Positions 24,979-34,550 are shown, counted from the stretch's first letter. The stretch is 38,760 nt of DNA from Treponema sp. (GCA_017963165.1 JAGCTZ010000217.1:1-38760), one strand, 5' to 3'. The notes: generated by a model not told the origin, from the letters alone. Program-made: numbers and translations.

Positions 24979-25707
24979 CTACTTAAAAAGTGAAAAACCG
25001 TTGGAAACTTTGCCACCGGCTTTTATCCAGCTACAGGCTTGTTTTGCCGACTGATGATTTTTAAATCCTTCGATGGTGCTTATGCTTTCTTTTACCCAGT
25101 TACCAAGCTGTTTATCGCTGTTAAAAAGCTCGTTTGTCTGGTCACATTTTGCCAGAAGCACAGAAAGATACTGTTTATCGCCTACAAGTGTCGCAAAATT
25201 TTCTGCAAGTGCAATAAATGCGGCCTGCGCAGAGTTTACGATATTGCTTGTAGGATGAATATTCATATTTTTATTTCCGGAATGGAAAACTTCTGCTTTT
25301 GAAGGATAAGTTTTGGTAAGAAAAACAACTGTTACAGGCTCTTTGCGCTGCTCCAGACGAACAAGAAGCTCGTTTGTAAAGTATTGGAAGCTTGTAATCA
25401 TTGTATCAATTGCAGAAGAAACGTCTTCGGTGCGGTCAAGTTCAAATTTTGTACCAAAATAGTAGGAATCAAAATAAATGACAATCTGATTCAATTCTTC
25501 AAGCTTAGTTTCTGCCCTTATTAATAATGAACGGGAGGCAATTGCAGAGGCGCGGTTCCAGGTAGCGGCCTGTATACCTTCTGCTTCAAAGTTCGAAACA
25601 TCAGCGTCTTCTTTTGAAACACAAAAAACCTTTCTTGTAGCAACAAAGGCTTCTGCAAAATCAAGACAATCAGGCAAATCTTTACCAACAATTAAAATAT
25701 CAGACAT
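24979..25707 (-). CDS. Unrecognised cytosolic protein, possibly a degenerate SDR-like fold
   Basis: 242 residues from ATG 25705-25707 (MSDILIVGKDLPD); a longer in-frame start at 25725 is inside the promoter. There is no signal peptide or membrane segment. The order of elements recalls a short-chain dehydrogenase-like Rossmann fold: an initial DILIVG strand, NQIVIYFDSYYFG, TVVFLTKTY and a helix with AQAAFIALAENFATL. The glycine-rich cofactor loop and catalytic Tyr-x3-Lys are absent, so it is probably not an active SDR. It is divergent from the DAACS transporter gene, with a shared palindrome between them. Confidence 0.6.
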   Translation of the reverse strand: MSDILIVGKDLPDCLDFAEAFVATRKVFCVSKEDADVSNFEAEGIQAATWNRASAIASRSLLIRAETKLEELNQIVIYFDSYYFGTKFELDRTEDVSSAIDTMITSFQYFTNELLVRLEQRKEPVTVVFLTKTYPSKAEVFHSGNKNMNIHPTSNIVNSAQAAFIALAENFATLVGDKQYLSVLLAKCDQTNELFNSDKQLGNWVKESISTIEGFKNHQSAKQACSWIKAGGKVSNGFSLFK

Positions 25708-25713
25708 AAAAAT

Positions 25714-25756
25714 ATTATAGCACACTCTAGTTTCACATTCTAGAGTATGCTATAAT
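25714..25756. promoter_or_regulatory. Divergent leaderless promoters sharing a palindrome
   Basis: The minus-strand -10 is TATAAT (25714-25719) with 6 nt to ATG 25707. The plus-strand -10 is TATAAT (25751-25756) with 7 nt to ATG 25764. Between them ATAGCACACTCTAG and CTAGAGTATGCTAT form an inverted repeat (13 of 14 matched, about 9 bp apart) that overlaps both -10 boxes. One regulator could control both genes. Confidence 0.6.
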
Positions 25757-25763
25757 CGAATAT

Positions 25764-26993
25764 ATGAAAGTTTGGATAAAGTATTTGATTGGAATTGCTC
25801 TTGGTGTTATCACGGCAGTTCTTCTTCCTGTAGATTCTGTAGCAGGCGCAAATGTTCTTCAATTTCTTACCGACCTGTTTATAAGATTTGGACGATATCT
25901 TGTTGTTCCAATCGTTTTTTCTTCTGCAATTATTTCTATTAATAAATTAAGAACTTCAAAAATACTTTTAAAGTCTACAGCCTGGACTATAGGAATTATA
26001 GTTATTACTTCGCTGCTTGTGGCTTTTGTAGGACTTGTTTCTATTCTTCTGGTAAAGCTTCCGCGTATTCCAATTACAAACGATATTGCCGGCGAAATTA
26101 CCGGAATTGATGTAAAATCACTGATTCTGGCACTTTTTCCTTATTCTGCTTTTGATGCGCTTAAAGAAGGCTCCTTCTTGCTTGTAGCTTTCCTTTTTGG
26201 TGGTTTTATTGGTTGGGAAAGTGCAAGCGATCTTGCTGCTTTTAAGCCTGTTTTTGCCCTTGCAGATTCACTTTCGCAGCTTTTCTATCATATTTCAGTT
26301 TTCTTTACAGAAATGATGGCAATTTTTTCTATTGCAATTGTGTGCAACTGGACAATCAGCTTCCGCACAGCCTTTGCAACAGGAATCTATACACCGCTTA
26401 TCATAATGCTGATTTGTGATTTTATTTTTGTTGCTGGAATTCTTTATCCTCTTATTCTGCGTTTTGTTTGTCATGATCCGCATCCGTATAGAGTTTTATA
26501 TGCCAGCCTTGCTCCAATGATGCTTGCTTTTATCAGTGGTGATACAAACCTTGTTCTTCCTCTTACAATCCGTCACGGAAAAGAAAGTCTTGGTATTAAG
26601 CGTCGCAGCAGTGGTTTTACATATCCATTGTTTTCTATTTTTGCACGCGGCGGTTCGGCACTTGTCGTAATAATCAGTTTTATAATGATATGGCGTTCTT
26701 ATACAGCGCTCCGCATACCTTTTAATGATATTACCTGGCTGTTCTTTTTTGCGTTTGGGCTTTCATTCCTGCTTGGCGCAATTCCATCTGGCGGAGCATT
26801 TATTCTTCTTACCATTATTTGTACAAAATACGGAAAGGGTTTTGAAACAAGTTATCTTTTACTTCAACCAGCTGCAGTAATTTTGTGTTCTTTTGCAACT
26901 CTCTTTGATACTGCAACTGCAATGTTTGGAAGCTACGTCGTATCTGTAAAAACAAAAATGGTTGAGCACCATACTATACATCATTTTATTTAG
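25764..26993 (+). CDS. Dicarboxylate/amino acid:cation symporter (DAACS, GltP-like)
   Basis: 409 residues, mostly membrane helices, with the family's layout. Early helices contain FGRYLVVPIVFSSAIIS. The first re-entrant region reads AFISGDTNLVLPLTI, followed by YPLFSIFARGGSALV where the NMDGT motif normally sits, and the second hairpin reads GAIPSGGAFILL. The NxxGD motif of TM8 is replaced by TLFDTATAMFG. The motifs are therefore diverged, and substrate and coupling ion cannot be assigned. It starts with a leaderless-type promoter and ends 9 nt before the PilZ-like gene. Confidence 0.8.
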   Translation: MKVWIKYLIGIALGVITAVLLPVDSVAGANVLQFLTDLFIRFGRYLVVPIVFSSAIISINKLRTSKILLKSTAWTIGIIVITSLLVAFVGLVSILLVKLPRIPITNDIAGEITGIDVKSLILALFPYSAFDALKEGSFLLVAFLFGGFIGWESASDLAAFKPVFALADSLSQLFYHISVFFTEMMAIFSIAIVCNWTISFRTAFATGIYTPLIIMLICDFIFVAGILYPLILRFVCHDPHPYRVLYASLAPMMLAFISGDTNLVLPLTIRHGKESLGIKRRSSGFTYPLFSIFARGGSALVVIISFIMIWRSYTALRIPFNDITWLFFFAFGLSFLLGAIPSGGAFILLTIICTKYGKGFETSYLLLQPAAVILCSFATLFDTATAMFGSYVVSVKTKMVEHHTIHHFI

Positions 26994-27002
26994 AGGTGTA
27001 TT

Positions 27003-27884
27003 TTGGAAATTCCAATAAACGAAATTGTAACGGGGAGAAAGTGTTTTTTTATATTACCGGATCTTTCTCTTATGCCTGTGACATATCTGGAAGATTTCTT
27101 TTCTCTTGGTTATGAATGTTACTATATCGGAAACGACGGACGAGTTCCTATTCAGAAAAAAATTGACAGCATTCTGACTCTTTTTAAAGATGTAATAATT
27201 TTTATTAACATTGATTATGATGTTCCTGGTTTGCAATGGAAGGATTATCTGGAAGAGCTGCTTTACAAAAAAGCAAGTAAAGAACAGTTTGGAATTATCT
27301 TCTTAAAAAGACAAAGTGTTACCGAAATGGCAACAATAGAAAAGCAATATTTTAAGTATCTTGGATTACAAAGAGGCTACATTCAACTTGAATATAAAAA
27401 ACAGACAAATTTTGAATTGATTGCAAGAGCTTTATATAATAATCAGGCGCAGGGACGACGTAAAACTATTCGTGCGCTTTGTACTAGTGCCTGTACTTAT
27501 AAATTTACTTATGGCAATGAAAATACTCCTATATCTGGTTCTTTGCAGGATATAAGTCTTTCACATTTTAGTATTCTTGTATCAGATCAACCACTGCCTG
27601 TAAAAATTTATGAAAAAGTAAATGATATTCATTTTAATATACGCGGGTCATTTTTCCATTCAGATGCCATTCTTGTAATGGAACGTCCTGTAGGCGAAAA
27701 AATGCTTTATGTATTTGCGTTTGTAACCTCTACAGGCGCTAATGGTCTTGATGCACGTACAAAAACTATACTTACTCCTGTTCTATATAATATGATTTCG
27801 AGCAACTGTATGGGGCTTTTAGAGCAGCAATACCGTAAAGAAGAAACGAAAAAAGAAGAAGAAAAACAACAAACTGAAGAATAA
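27003..27884 (+). CDS. PilZ-like domain protein with unrecognised N-terminal domain
   Basis: 293 residues from a TTG start with AGAGGTG 7 nt upstream. The N-terminal ~145 residues show alternating strands and helices of a receiver-like fold (KCFFILPD, DVIIFINIDYD, FGIIFLKR) without clear phospho-acceptor residues. The C-terminal half looks like PilZ: RRKTIR (152-157) fits the R-x3-R motif and DISLSH (183-188) fits D-x-S-x-x-G with His for Gly. A c-di-GMP role is thus plausible but unproven. The tail is Lys/Glu-rich. It follows the DAACS gene by 9 nt and precedes tex by 51 nt. Confidence 0.6.
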   Translation: MEIPINEIVTGRKCFFILPDLSLMPVTYLEDFFSLGYECYYIGNDGRVPIQKKIDSILTLFKDVIIFINIDYDVPGLQWKDYLEELLYKKASKEQFGIIFLKRQSVTEMATIEKQYFKYLGLQRGYIQLEYKKQTNFELIARALYNNQAQGRRKTIRALCTSACTYKFTYGNENTPISGSLQDISLSHFSILVSDQPLPVKIYEKVNDIHFNIRGSFFHSDAILVMERPVGEKMLYVFAFVTSTGANGLDARTKTILTPVLYNMISSNCMGLLEQQYRKEETKKEEEKQQTEE

Positions 27885-27935
27885 TATAAATTAATTTGTC
27901 ATTGCTGCAACGGCATTGACACAGGGTGGAAAATA

Positions 27936-30359
27936 ATGGAATTCACAACAGAATCAATTGACTCACTTCAAGTTAACGAAGTTGAAATCATGAAAAAAAT
28001 TGCGGAAGAATTGAGCATTCGTGTTCAACAGGTTAGCGCGGTAATCAGTCTTGTAGAAGAAGGCTGTACTATTCCGTTTATCAGCCGTTACCGCAAGGAA
28101 AAGCATGATAATCTTGATGAAGTACAGGTTCGCGACTGCGATCACTTGTATAAATCTTATCATAATCTGGAAGAAAGGCGTCTTGAAATTGTTAAGGGAA
28201 TTTTTGCTCAGGGTAAATTAACAGAAACTCTTTACAATGCAGTTATGTCTGCAACAACTTTGACTGCGCTCGAAGATTTGTGGGCACCATTCAAGAAAAA
28301 GAAGAAGACCCGCGGAATGATTGCTGCAGAAAAGGGATTGGAGCCACTGGCAGATTTTATTCTTGCCGACAATGATGACTCTGCCTGCGAAAAAGAAGCA
28401 GAAAAATATATTAAAACAGATAACGAAGATTCTGCTTTGAATGTAGAAACAGCTGCCGATGCTCTTGCAGGAGCAAAGGATATTATTGCGGAACGTGTTT
28501 CTCAGGAAACAGCTAACCGTGATATAGTTCATGCCCTTTATATGAAGACAGGAAACATTGTAACAAAGGGAATTGTTCCGGAAGGACAGGATGCAGCTGT
28601 TGCAGAAAATACAAGCACTTACAAAATGTACTGGGATTATAAGGAGCCGCTGGACCAGGTAAAGCCACACCGCATTCTTGCAATTAATCGTGGTGAACGC
28701 GAAGGAGCTCTTGAAGTTACAATTGATGTTGATGTAGATGCTGCTGTTGGTGCTTTGCAGAGAAATGCTGATATTCACAACACTTATCATAAAGATGCAA
28801 TCGAAGATGGCGTAGTGCGTTTGTTGTCACCTGCAGTTGTGCGCGAAATCCGCAGCGACGAAGCAGATGAAGCCGATGAGCATGGAATTGGAATCTTCAG
28901 CGAAAACTTAAAGAACCTTCTTATGACTCAGCCAATTAAGGGAAGTCGTGTTCTTGGAATTGACCCTGGTATTAGAACAGGTACAAAGTGTGCCGCTCTT
29001 GATGAAACAGGTAAGTACCTTGGTTACTTTAAGTTCTTCCAGGTAACAGATCCAGACGGTTCTTACAAAATGATTAATGATGCAATCGACAAGTATGATA
29101 TTCAGGTTGTAGCAGTTGGTAACGGAACTGGCAGCCAGGAAGTTCAGGCAATTGTAAGTCGTGTAATCAGCGAAAATTATACAGATGTCGTTTATACAGT
29201 CGTAGATGAATCTGGTGCTTCTGTTTATTCTGCAAGCGATATTGCGCGCGAAGAATTCCCTGACCTGGATCTTACAATTCGTGGTGCAATTTCTATGGGC
29301 CGCCGTTTACAGGATCCATTGAGCGAGCTTGTAAAGATTGACCCAAAAGCAATTGGTGTTGGTCTTTATCAGCACGATGTAAATCAGAAAAAACTTGCCG
29401 AACAGCTTGATGAAGTTGTAGGCTCTGTTGTAAACAATGTTGGCGTAAACTTGAATACAGCGTCGTACTCGCTTCTTAAATATGTTTCCGGAATCAACGC
29501 AACTACAGCAAAGAAAATTGTTGCCTACCGTGATTCAAATGGAAAAATTACAAGTCGCGAAGACCTTAAAAAAGTTCCGGGGCTTGGACCAAAGGCTTTT
29601 GAACAGTGTGCAGGCTTCCTTAAAATTGCCGAAAGCTCTGACCCGTTGGACAATACCTGGGTTCACCCGGAAAATTATGATGCAGCCCGCGAGGTATTGC
29701 CTATGATCCAGGCTGGCCAGAAAGTTCCTGCAAGTAAAATTGATGAAATTGCTGCCAAATACAACATTGGTGTTACAACTGTCCGCGACATTGTTGATGA
29801 ACTGCAGAAGCCAAACCGCGACCCTCGTGACGGATACCCGGCTCCAATCATGCAGAAGGGCGTTTTGCAATTTGAAGATCTTAAAGAGGGCATGAAGGTA
29901 ACAGGAAAAATCAAGAACGTAGTAGACTTTGGCGCTTTCGTAGATATAGGTTTGCACGAAACAGGACTTGTACACCTTAGCGAGCTTAGCGATAACTTTG
30001 TAAACGATCCTATGGAAGTTGTTAAAGTTGGCGATGTGTTTGATTTTACAATCATAAATCTTGACCGCGACCGCCGCAGAATAGGGCTTTCTCTTAAGAG
30101 TGATGCCATGAGCAGAATAGGCCAATCTAATGAAGGTAGAACCAATCGCAAGTTTCCGAAGGAAACTTGGGAAGTTCGCGGAGCGAACGTCTCCTTGAGC
30201 TCGTCGAAGGGCCCTAATAAAAGAGTGGTCGTTGTTAAGAAGGGTTCAAACAACGAAAAATCCCCAAAAAACACCGATTTTAACAAAAATTCGCAGAAAT
30301 TTGATAAAAATGATGACGGAATGAGTTACAATCCGTTCGCTGCGTTTTTTAATAAATGA
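27936..30359 (+). CDS. tex: Tex-family RNA-binding transcription accessory protein
   Basis: 807 residues. The N-terminal Tex domain has TIPFISRYRKEKHDNLDE, EDLWAPFKKKKKTRG and GLEPLADFI. The YqgF/RNase H-like domain begins LGIDPGIRTGTKCAA near residue 338. Tandem helix-hairpin-helix units lie around 506-565 (NLNTASYSLLKYVSGI, VPGLGPKAFEQ). An S1 RNA-binding domain occupies about 650-722 (GKIKNVVDFGAFVDIGLH). The last ~85 residues are a low-complexity basic tail, which includes a translated composite repeat at about 737-759. GGGTGG precedes ATG; an internal ATG at 27990 is less likely. Tex proteins bind nucleic acids, with varied roles in transcription and translation. Confidence 0.93.
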   Translation: MEFTTESIDSLQVNEVEIMKKIAEELSIRVQQVSAVISLVEEGCTIPFISRYRKEKHDNLDEVQVRDCDHLYKSYHNLEERRLEIVKGIFAQGKLTETLYNAVMSATTLTALEDLWAPFKKKKKTRGMIAAEKGLEPLADFILADNDDSACEKEAEKYIKTDNEDSALNVETAADALAGAKDIIAERVSQETANRDIVHALYMKTGNIVTKGIVPEGQDAAVAENTSTYKMYWDYKEPLDQVKPHRILAINRGEREGALEVTIDVDVDAAVGALQRNADIHNTYHKDAIEDGVVRLLSPAVVREIRSDEADEADEHGIGIFSENLKNLLMTQPIKGSRVLGIDPGIRTGTKCAALDETGKYLGYFKFFQVTDPDGSYKMINDAIDKYDIQVVAVGNGTGSQEVQAIVSRVISENYTDVVYTVVDESGASVYSASDIAREEFPDLDLTIRGAISMGRRLQDPLSELVKIDPKAIGVGLYQHDVNQKKLAEQLDEVVGSVVNNVGVNLNTASYSLLKYVSGINATTAKKIVAYRDSNGKITSREDLKKVPGLGPKAFEQCAGFLKIAESSDPLDNTWVHPENYDAAREVLPMIQAGQKVPASKIDEIAAKYNIGVTTVRDIVDELQKPNRDPRDGYPAPIMQKGVLQFEDLKEGMKVTGKIKNVVDFGAFVDIGLHETGLVHLSELSDNFVNDPMEVVKVGDVFDFTIINLDRDRRRIGLSLKSDAMSRIGQSNEGRTNRKFPKETWEVRGANVSLSSSKGPNKRVVVVKKGSNNEKSPKNTDFNKNSQKFDKNDDGMSYNPFAAFFNK
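30150..30213. repeat. Composite hairpin repeat within the tex tail
   Basis: Two perfect small hairpins, AAGTTTCC-GAA-GGAAACTT (30150-30168) and GTTCGC-GGA-GCGAAC (30174-30188), are followed by a variant of the dispersed repeat in reverse orientation (GAGCTCGTCGAAGGG, ending near 30211). All three are translated as part of Tex without breaking the frame. Confidence 0.65.
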
Positions 30360-30382
30360 TGGAATAATGGCATAAATTATGT

Positions 30383-30404
30383 TATAATTTCAACTTACAA
30401 GGAG
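30383..30404 (+). promoter_or_regulatory. -10 box and ribosome binding site of the 30414 lipoprotein gene
   Basis: TATAAT at 30383-30388 and AAGGAG at 30399-30404, 9 nt before ATG 30414. No good -35 box is seen. Confidence 0.5.
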
Positions 30405-30413
30405 TGATATCGT

Positions 30414-33263
30414 ATGAAGAAAATTAGTATTCTTTTGATGTCAGTATTTTGTTTTTCTATAATAATGGCAGGTTGTAATTTTAAAAACCTTGCCGTTCCA
30501 GAAGAAGTAAAAGTAAAGATGGACGCAACTTATGAATTTCCAATTGCTTCTTTTGATTCAGAAAAAAATGAAAAACTTGACATTTCAAAGTATTTCGATT
30601 TAGAGCAGCTTATTGGTGGAAGCAACGATGAAGAAGAGCAAAGTGAGTCTGCAACGCCAAACTTTAATATCTATAAGTATTATGACGGCCATTCGCAGTA
30701 TCAGCAGTATCTTCTTCACATGCCAATAAAAGAAATCGATTTTGACTTTAGTTCTGTATTTGAAAACTTTGATGTTTCAACTGCAATTCAGGGCTTCAAT
30801 ATCAATCAGCCATTTTCTATTCCTGATGTTGGTGGAATTAATGAAAATAAAGAGGTTGATTTGACTTCTATTGAAACAGCGGTAAATACAGCTGTAGTTT
30901 TTTTAGGATTTACTTCTCCAACAGAACAAGCTGTTGAATTTGAAACTACCCCGTTTTTTTCTTTTGAAAGTGTAGAATACATAAGCGGAAAGTTTGTTAT
31001 TGATGCAAATCCTTCTATAACTAATCCATTTGGTGGTGATGTTGATGGAACAATGACTCTTCTAGATGCAGATGGAACTCAAGTTGCATCTGCTCCATTT
31101 ATAAATAACAAAGCAGAAATTAACATCGCCGGCAAAAAGCTTTATTCAGGAATGAAATTACTCTATTCTGATTATTCTTTTGATAGTCTTGGAAAAGGCT
31201 TTTCTGCAAGAATTTCAAGCGACAGTAAAATCAAGGTTGCAAAGGGCGTAAAACTTGATTCAAGTCTTTTTAGTGTGCCTACTGTAAATGTAACATTCCC
31301 TGTTGCTTTGGGAAGCAATCTTCAATCTGTTACAATTAATGAAGGATCTCTTACTGTAAATCTTGAAGAACCTGACACATGGGATGGTGAAGTAATTAGA
31401 AATTACGAAATTGATATTACAGGTAGTATTCAATGTCAGGTAGACAAAGATCATAATTCTATAAATTTTAGTGAGGATCCTAAACAGCTTACAAGCGGTA
31501 ACATAAATGCTGCTGCGACAGTAACTATTGTTCTTGATGATGCAACAATTGATTTTGAAAACAAACCAAAAGTTTATGTTACAACAAATATCCAGAAAAT
31601 CAGTGCTGTTGTACAGTTACCGGAAGGCTTTGAAACATCAATTGATAAGATAACCGAGGTACCTTCTGATTTGACAAACTTTGTTGATTACATCGACTGG
31701 AATGAATTAGGCTTTAGAATCAAGGCTGTTAATAATCTTCCAACAGGAAATAATATTCAACTGGCAATCAGTTCTGAGTTCCTTGGAATTGAATCTACAA
31801 CTCCTGTTGTTATTAAATCTGGTTTAGGCGATCAGCAACAGACTTTCGAGTTTATAAGTAGAGATGATCCGGATACAGAAGAATGTGAACTTCACACAGA
31901 ATTTGAAGCTGCTACAGAAACAACTCCTGGAACACAGATTGATGTTCATGGTCAAATCATTCTTCCTGGTGGTGGAACAAACATTCAAGTTGAAAATGTA
32001 GTTCCTGGTCAATCATACAATATTTCTCTTGTAATTGAACCTGTATTTGATTGGGCTGTTGCTGGTGTAAAAATGCCGGAAAACCTTTCAAACTTCACAG
32101 GAGAATTCAATACAAATATCAACAAAAAAGCAATGTTTGATTCTCTTGGCGAAGATGTTGCTTCTAAACTCAATTCAATTCAAGTAGACAGTATTCCGCT
32201 TTATCTTTTTGCAAATGTTCCTCAATTAGAGGTTTTTGACAACGTAGGTTTTGCAGGAAAAATCAGGGCTTTCTACGGAAAAGATGTTGAAGGAACTGAT
32301 GAAGAAGGTCAGCCAACAACTGTTATTCAGCCTGTTGTAGATCCACAAACTGCTACACCAGAAGAATTAGCAGGCTCTGAGGTTTGGATTCTTGGTGAAA
32401 GAGATGAAGATCCAGAAACTCTTGATTTTTCACCAATGCCTGCACTTGTTAAAAATGAAGCAGACGAAGTAACAACACAGTTTGGAACTTCAAAAATAGA
32501 TTTTGCAGATGCTTTGAATCTTACAACAGATGATAACGAGGCAACCTTGTGTATCCAGTATGATGTTGGTTTAAGCGGTGCACATGATGTTCTTCCTGTT
32601 TCTTCTGCAGATGTTGAAGAACTTAAGCAAAACGGTAAATGTTCTATTGCAATGGACCTTGCCCTTGTTCTGACTCTTGATTTTACAATTACAGATCAGA
32701 TTTCATTAAACCTTATGGATATGATGAACTCATCTGACGAAGAAGGTGAAAATTCAGAGGGCGAAGGTTCTGAAGGTTCAGAAAACTCAGAAAACCCAGA
32801 AAACTCAGAAAATACAGAAGGTGAAGAATCTCAGTCAAACAACGATATCTTAGGCCGCGAAGGACCAACAGATATGGGACAGTTTGAAGATTATATTGAT
32901 CTTATTGAATATGCCGGAATTACAATAGAAAACTTTAAGCTTCCTATTTCTGGTCAACTGGGACTTAATATTAAGGTTCCTGCACAAGATGCAAATTCAG
33001 AAGATTTTGAAAAGAAGATTTCAATTGGAGGAAAAGAAACAAATCTTTCTATTACCAAAGACGATTTAAGGACTTTCCTTGACACTTATCCTCTAAATCC
33101 GGAAATCAATCTTGTTATAGGTAAAGAAAACGAAAGCAGCACATTTGGTCTTTTGCGAAATGCTCCTGTTTCAGGAAAGATAAAAGTAAAAGTAAAAGCC
33201 AAAGGCGAAATTCCAGTTTATCCATTTGCCGAAAAGAATAATGAAGAAGGAGGATCAAACTAA
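30414..33263 (+). CDS. Large beta-rich lipoprotein, function unknown
   Basis: 949 residues with signal peptide and lipobox IMAGC (Cys21), so it should be lipid-anchored in the envelope. The body is dominated by beta strands and short acidic loops, with repeated modules of similar style (ATVTIVLDDATIDFENKPKVYV, split by turns). An acidic Ser/Glu/Asn linker lies near residues 775-811, within a region ending ESQSNND. No named domain was recognised. Its stop overlaps the ATG of the barrel-like gene by one base (TAATG at 33263), with GGAGGA just upstream, so the two are coupled. Confidence 0.75.
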   Translation: MKKISILLMSVFCFSIIMAGCNFKNLAVPEEVKVKMDATYEFPIASFDSEKNEKLDISKYFDLEQLIGGSNDEEEQSESATPNFNIYKYYDGHSQYQQYLLHMPIKEIDFDFSSVFENFDVSTAIQGFNINQPFSIPDVGGINENKEVDLTSIETAVNTAVVFLGFTSPTEQAVEFETTPFFSFESVEYISGKFVIDANPSITNPFGGDVDGTMTLLDADGTQVASAPFINNKAEINIAGKKLYSGMKLLYSDYSFDSLGKGFSARISSDSKIKVAKGVKLDSSLFSVPTVNVTFPVALGSNLQSVTINEGSLTVNLEEPDTWDGEVIRNYEIDITGSIQCQVDKDHNSINFSEDPKQLTSGNINAAATVTIVLDDATIDFENKPKVYVTTNIQKISAVVQLPEGFETSIDKITEVPSDLTNFVDYIDWNELGFRIKAVNNLPTGNNIQLAISSEFLGIESTTPVVIKSGLGDQQQTFEFISRDDPDTEECELHTEFEAATETTPGTQIDVHGQIILPGGGTNIQVENVVPGQSYNISLVIEPVFDWAVAGVKMPENLSNFTGEFNTNINKKAMFDSLGEDVASKLNSIQVDSIPLYLFANVPQLEVFDNVGFAGKIRAFYGKDVEGTDEEGQPTTVIQPVVDPQTATPEELAGSEVWILGERDEDPETLDFSPMPALVKNEADEVTTQFGTSKIDFADALNLTTDDNEATLCIQYDVGLSGAHDVLPVSSADVEELKQNGKCSIAMDLALVLTLDFTITDQISLNLMDMMNSSDEEGENSEGEGSEGSENSENPENSENTEGEESQSNNDILGREGPTDMGQFEDYIDLIEYAGITIENFKLPISGQLGLNIKVPAQDANSEDFEKKISIGGKETNLSITKDDLRTFLDTYPLNPEINLVIGKENESSTFGLLRNAPVSGKIKVKVKAKGEIPVYPFAEKNNEEGGSN

Positions 33264-34534
33264 TGAAAAAGCTTATTTTATCTTTTGCATTAATATTTTC
33301 ACTCGTAAGTGCCTCTTTTGCTGACAATGGTTTTACTCATCGATTCTTTGAGATTAAGGTTGATGTTCCTGTTTCTGTCTCAAACAATCTTATTTCACTT
33401 ACAGATGTTTTCCAGAAGGTTGTTGTTGTTGATTTACCAAAGATTGCCGATTCGTTACCAGACAGCGGCGCAAGCATTAAAGCAGATGTTGCTCCTACTA
33501 TAAGAATTGGTGTTGATATTCCTAGAGGTCTTATTCTTGGAGTTAATATCGGTGTCGAAGCAGATGCAAGCGTTGGTCTTTCAAAGGATATTTTTGACTT
33601 CATCGGACATGGAAACGATGGTAAAACAGAAATAAAGCAGAATACTTCAAATACTTATGCCGATTTGTTTGCCTATGCAGCCATAGATGCTGGTTGGAAT
33701 ACAAAGCAGTCAAGATTAAAGGTAACAGGTTCTGCGTTTAGCTCTCTTGGACATCTTGATGCAGGCGACACTTATGTAAAGGTTTACTCAAATGACGACA
33801 AGAGCGGTTTTGAAGCCAAGGTTGATGCTAAGCTTTATTCTCCTGTTGATTATTCTGCCGGCTTTAATGATACACAGGCTCTTCTTTCAAATCTTGGATC
33901 CAACATGGGTTTTGATATTGGTGTTGAATATCAGAAAGACCTACTTAAATTCCTTACTGTTGGTGGAACTGTAAGAATGCCTCTTAAGCCAAGTACACTC
34001 AACATGCTTTCTGCTGTTACAAATGATATGGAATATTCTTTCAGCTTTGACGAAATGTTAAACGGAAGTTCTTCGGAAGACAACGACGATGATGAAGATG
34101 AAAACACAGAATCTACAGAAGAAAACAATGAATCTAAAGACTTTATTCAGAAGGCTGTAGTTCTTGATACACCTTACAAGATTCACCGTCCATTCAAGGT
34201 TGGTGTTTCTGCCGATTTCCATCCATTTGGTTCACTTCTTACAACCTCTGGATATCTTGGACTTGGAGTAAGACATCCATTTGCAACAAATAAGAATGAA
34301 ACTCAGGCTTATATTGATTATTCTGTTGCAGGAAGATTCAGCTTGTGGAATATCTTAAGCTTTGAAGCTTCTCATAGCCGCATGGACGAAATATTCAAGA
34401 ATCAGTTTGCTATAGAATTGAATATTCGTCTTGTAGAAGTTGATGCAGGTGTTTCTTTCCAGTCAACAAGCTTTGCAAAGAGCTTTGAAGGTGCTGGTGT
34501 AGGAGCATTTGTAACAGTCTGCATAGGCTTGTAA
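33263..34534 (+). CDS. Predicted outer-membrane beta-barrel protein
   Basis: 423 residues with a cleavable signal peptide (MKKLILSFALIFSLVSASFA). The mature part alternates amphipathic strands with glycines (RIGVDIPRGLILGVNIGVE, GYLGLGVRHPF, QAYIDYSVAGRFSLW) and ends in hydrophobic FVTVCIGL, all consistent with an outer-membrane barrel. An acidic loop of Asp, Glu, Ser and Asn at about 268-291 probably faces outward. Translation is coupled to the large lipoprotein gene upstream, so they may form a complex. I do not recognise a named family. Confidence 0.75.
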   Translation: MKKLILSFALIFSLVSASFADNGFTHRFFEIKVDVPVSVSNNLISLTDVFQKVVVVDLPKIADSLPDSGASIKADVAPTIRIGVDIPRGLILGVNIGVEADASVGLSKDIFDFIGHGNDGKTEIKQNTSNTYADLFAYAAIDAGWNTKQSRLKVTGSAFSSLGHLDAGDTYVKVYSNDDKSGFEAKVDAKLYSPVDYSAGFNDTQALLSNLGSNMGFDIGVEYQKDLLKFLTVGGTVRMPLKPSTLNMLSAVTNDMEYSFSFDEMLNGSSSEDNDDDEDENTESTEENNESKDFIQKAVVLDTPYKIHRPFKVGVSADFHPFGSLLTTSGYLGLGVRHPFATNKNETQAYIDYSVAGRFSLWNILSFEASHSRMDEIFKNQFAIELNIRLVEVDAGVSFQSTSFAKSFEGAGVGAFVTVCIGL

Positions 34535-34550
34535 TTTTGCTCTAAATCAA

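Noticed and set aside
25708..25725. Start at 25725 for the 24979 gene
   Set aside because: It lies within the -10 region; ATG 25707 has the same spacing as other leaderless starts.
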